DNA from: Pontibacillus yanchengensis Y32
Lineage (GTDB): Bacteria; Bacillota; Bacilli; Bacillales; BH030062
Reading direction: 5' to 3'
DNA: 32,988 bases
Assembly: GCF_000770635.1 (NCBI RefSeq)
Contig: NZ_AVBF01000044.1
Span: 1 to 32,988, forward strand
The translations under genes and the position numbers were made by a program. Below, in pieces: positions 31,915 to 32,988 of this stretch. The notes under the pieces are model-generated. The model did no database searches. It had not been told where the DNA came from and worked only from the letters and a program-made list of their open reading frames with translations. Numbering within the stretch: position 1 is the first letter of the stretch; each line of letters opens with the position of its first letter.

Positions 31915-32379
31915 CTATCGTTCCATTTGATCAGCATATACACCAAGTTTCTTTAATAACGGAATCATTTGTTCCTTTTCCTCTTGTGTTAACCCACCTG
32001 TAATTTCTTCAATTTGCTTCCAGTGGTCAGGGAAGATTTCATGAAGTAATTTCCGACCATCTTCTGTTATAGCAGCATACGTAATACGACGGTCCTTAGG
32101 GCATGGCTTTCGCTCTAATAAGCCTTTCTTTTCAAGCTTATCCACTACGTACGTAATACTTCCACTAGCTAATAGTATTTTATCGCCAATTTTCTGCAAA
32201 GCTTGGTCACCTTGGTGGTAAAGCAACTCCAACACACCAAATTCAGTCGGGTTCAACCCTTGCGTTCGAATATCTTCTTCTACTCGATCTGAAATGGCTC
32301 TATAAGCTTTCGATAACACAACAAATAGTTTCAGTGATGGATCTTCTTTCTTTTGAAGGTAGTTCTGTTCTTGATCCAT
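31915..32379 (-). CDS. MarR family regulator (MhqR/YkvE-like)
   Basis: A 154-residue winged-helix regulator of the MarR family. The recognition part is QKIGDKILLASGSITYVVDK followed by the wing LLERKPCPKDRRITYAAITE; LNPTEFGVLELLYHQGD precedes it. The pattern is close to MhqR/YkvE, which senses quinone-like electrophiles, but here two cysteines are not obviously placed for that, so the signal is open. The ATG is 9 bases after AAAGG. A good sigma-A promoter lies upstream. The ABC-F leader promoter begins at its stop codon, so readthrough could link the two genes. Confidence 0.9.
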   Translation of the reverse strand: MDQEQNYLQKKEDPSLKLFVVLSKAYRAISDRVEEDIRTQGLNPTEFGVLELLYHQGDQALQKIGDKILLASGSITYVVDKLEKKGLLERKPCPKDRRITYAAITEDGRKLLHEIFPDHWKQIEEITGGLTQEEKEQMIPLLKKLGVYADQMER

Positions 32380-32426
32380 TTCTCTCAGCCTTTCTATTCC
32401 ATAACTTCTTCTTTCTGATAAACAAA

Positions 32427-32456
32427 AGTATAGCTAGATTTTCAATATACTGTCAA
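32427..32456 (-). promoter_or_regulatory. Sigma-A promoter of the marR gene
   Basis: On the minus strand, TTGACA (32451-32456), 18 bases, then TATACT (32427-32432). GTATA and TATAC lie in inverted orientation across the spacer and could be part of an autoregulatory operator, but the arms are short. Confidence 0.75.
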
Positions 32457-32685
32457 ATCCTTAAATACCTCTGTTATCACGTTTTCTTTTAGGTTTTTTA
32501 TAATCATGATGTGTACCTGTCTCGCAAAAGTCACGACAGGATAGCCATTCTCTGTACATCATCCATTACCTTATACTCAATAAAGTTCCCTACTAAGCTT
32601 AATTGTAATCGTCCACTATATGATAGTTAACCAGCACTAGTATATCATTTAGCAGCTATTGATATAATCGTTTCTTTAAAAAAGG
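32457..32685. other. AT-rich gene-free spacer
   Basis: No coding frame or strong hairpin is seen; CTGTC and GACAG at 32517-32540 make only a 5-base stem. Confidence 0.3.
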
Positions 32686-32783
32686 CTATGTTAAAGTTTG
32701 GTGTTGATTTTGGAATCAACTAATCTAAATAGTTTTATTCAAGATAAGAAGCATAATCTGGAAGACTTGGATTCGAGATAATT
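32686..32783 (+). repeat. 98-base dispersed repeat, copy B
   Basis: Same boundaries and length as copy A (25640-25737), in the same orientation, with about five differences by eye. It carries the GTTGATT-TTGG-AATCAAC hairpin. Copy B is followed by GTTGCTTTAGATGGAATAAA, also found beside the degenerate copy at 26056-26208 but not beside copy A, so the full element extends past the 98-base block. Confidence 0.85.
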
Positions 32784-32835
32784 TGGGATGGAGGGATTTT
32801 TCCGTTGCTTTAGATGGAATAAAGCTGGCCTGGGA

Positions 32836-32950
32836 ACAACTCGCGTCCTGCCGGCGAGCTGGCAAGCTACCTTCGGGAAGAACGCCCTAAGGGGATCTTG
32901 CCTACCTCTTTCTCCGGGGGGAGTCTCGTCGTTCCCAGACCACCTTTGCT
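32836..32950 (+). repeat. Long hairpin element embedded in the repeat B extension
   Basis: Terminal arms CTGGGAACAAC (from about 32838) and GTCGTTCCCAG (to about 32940) pair with one mismatch; inner GC-rich stretches such as CCGGCGAGCTGG and CTCCGGGGGGAGTC can fold. The sequence interrupts the TGGCC block that is continuous in the copy near 26060, so it seems inserted there. The apparent ORF across it is not supported. Confidence 0.55.
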
Positions 32951-32988
32951 ATTGTTGGGAAGAACGGAAATATGGATTGATTTAACGA

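Noticed and set aside
32788-32985. Plus-strand open frame of 65 codons at the window end
   Set aside because: It crosses the inserted hairpin element. The neighbouring copy near 26060 is not open in a matching frame.

Overview
The window looks like a chromosomal segment from a spore-forming, low-GC member of the Bacillaceae. The gene order matches the Bacillus subtilis acpS-ydcC-alr-ndoAI-ndoA-rsbRSTUVW-sigB-rsbX-tex-cmpA-ydcK-trnS block, read right to left. Spore genes (cmpA, a YppG-like coat protein, the YdcC lipoprotein) and many TTG/GTG starts fit this. The species cannot be fixed; dispersed hairpin repeats of this kind are common in Bacillus and in halophilic relatives.

Layout. 1-1190: eleven tRNA genes on the minus strand (the last cut by the window edge) in two transcription units, each with a strong sigma-A promoter. 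1398-4604: SprT-like protein, CmpA on the plus strand, and Tex. 5077-9983: the complete general-stress locus, with stressosome RsbR-RsbS, kinase RsbT, phosphatase RsbU, anti-anti-sigma factor RsbV, kinase/anti-sigma factor RsbW, sigma-B and feedback phosphatase RsbX. A near-consensus sigma-B promoter overlaps the rsbU stop codon. 10458-15675: the NdoA/NdoAI toxin-antitoxin pair, alanine racemase, a LolA-like lipoprotein, the NAD(P)HX repair enzyme and holo-ACP synthase. 15815-20039: a rhomboid protease facing a MoxR-DUF58-DUF4129 operon that lacks its usual transglutaminase part. 20567-29367: CshA-type helicase, EamA and MFS transporters, DegV, YppG, a glutaredoxin-like protein with a sigma-B-type promoter, and two SDR-fold enzymes. 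29676-32379: an ABC-F ATPase with a long attenuator-like leader, preceded by a MarR regulator.

Repeats. Three copies of one hairpin element (1951, 20071, 29368) plus a variant (29519) share a base stem, and their inner stems differ by paired (compensatory) changes. A second, 98-base repeat occurs at 25640 and 32686, with a degenerate inverted copy near 26119-26208. Other long hairpin elements lie at 4908-5012, about 10255-10400 and 32836-32950.

Most unusual features: the ABC-F leader (promoter, 39-codon upstream ORF, three terminator-like hairpins, possible competing pairings), the covarying repeat family, and the sigma-B-type promoter of the glutaredoxin gene. No complete insertion sequence, prophage or CRISPR array was seen.
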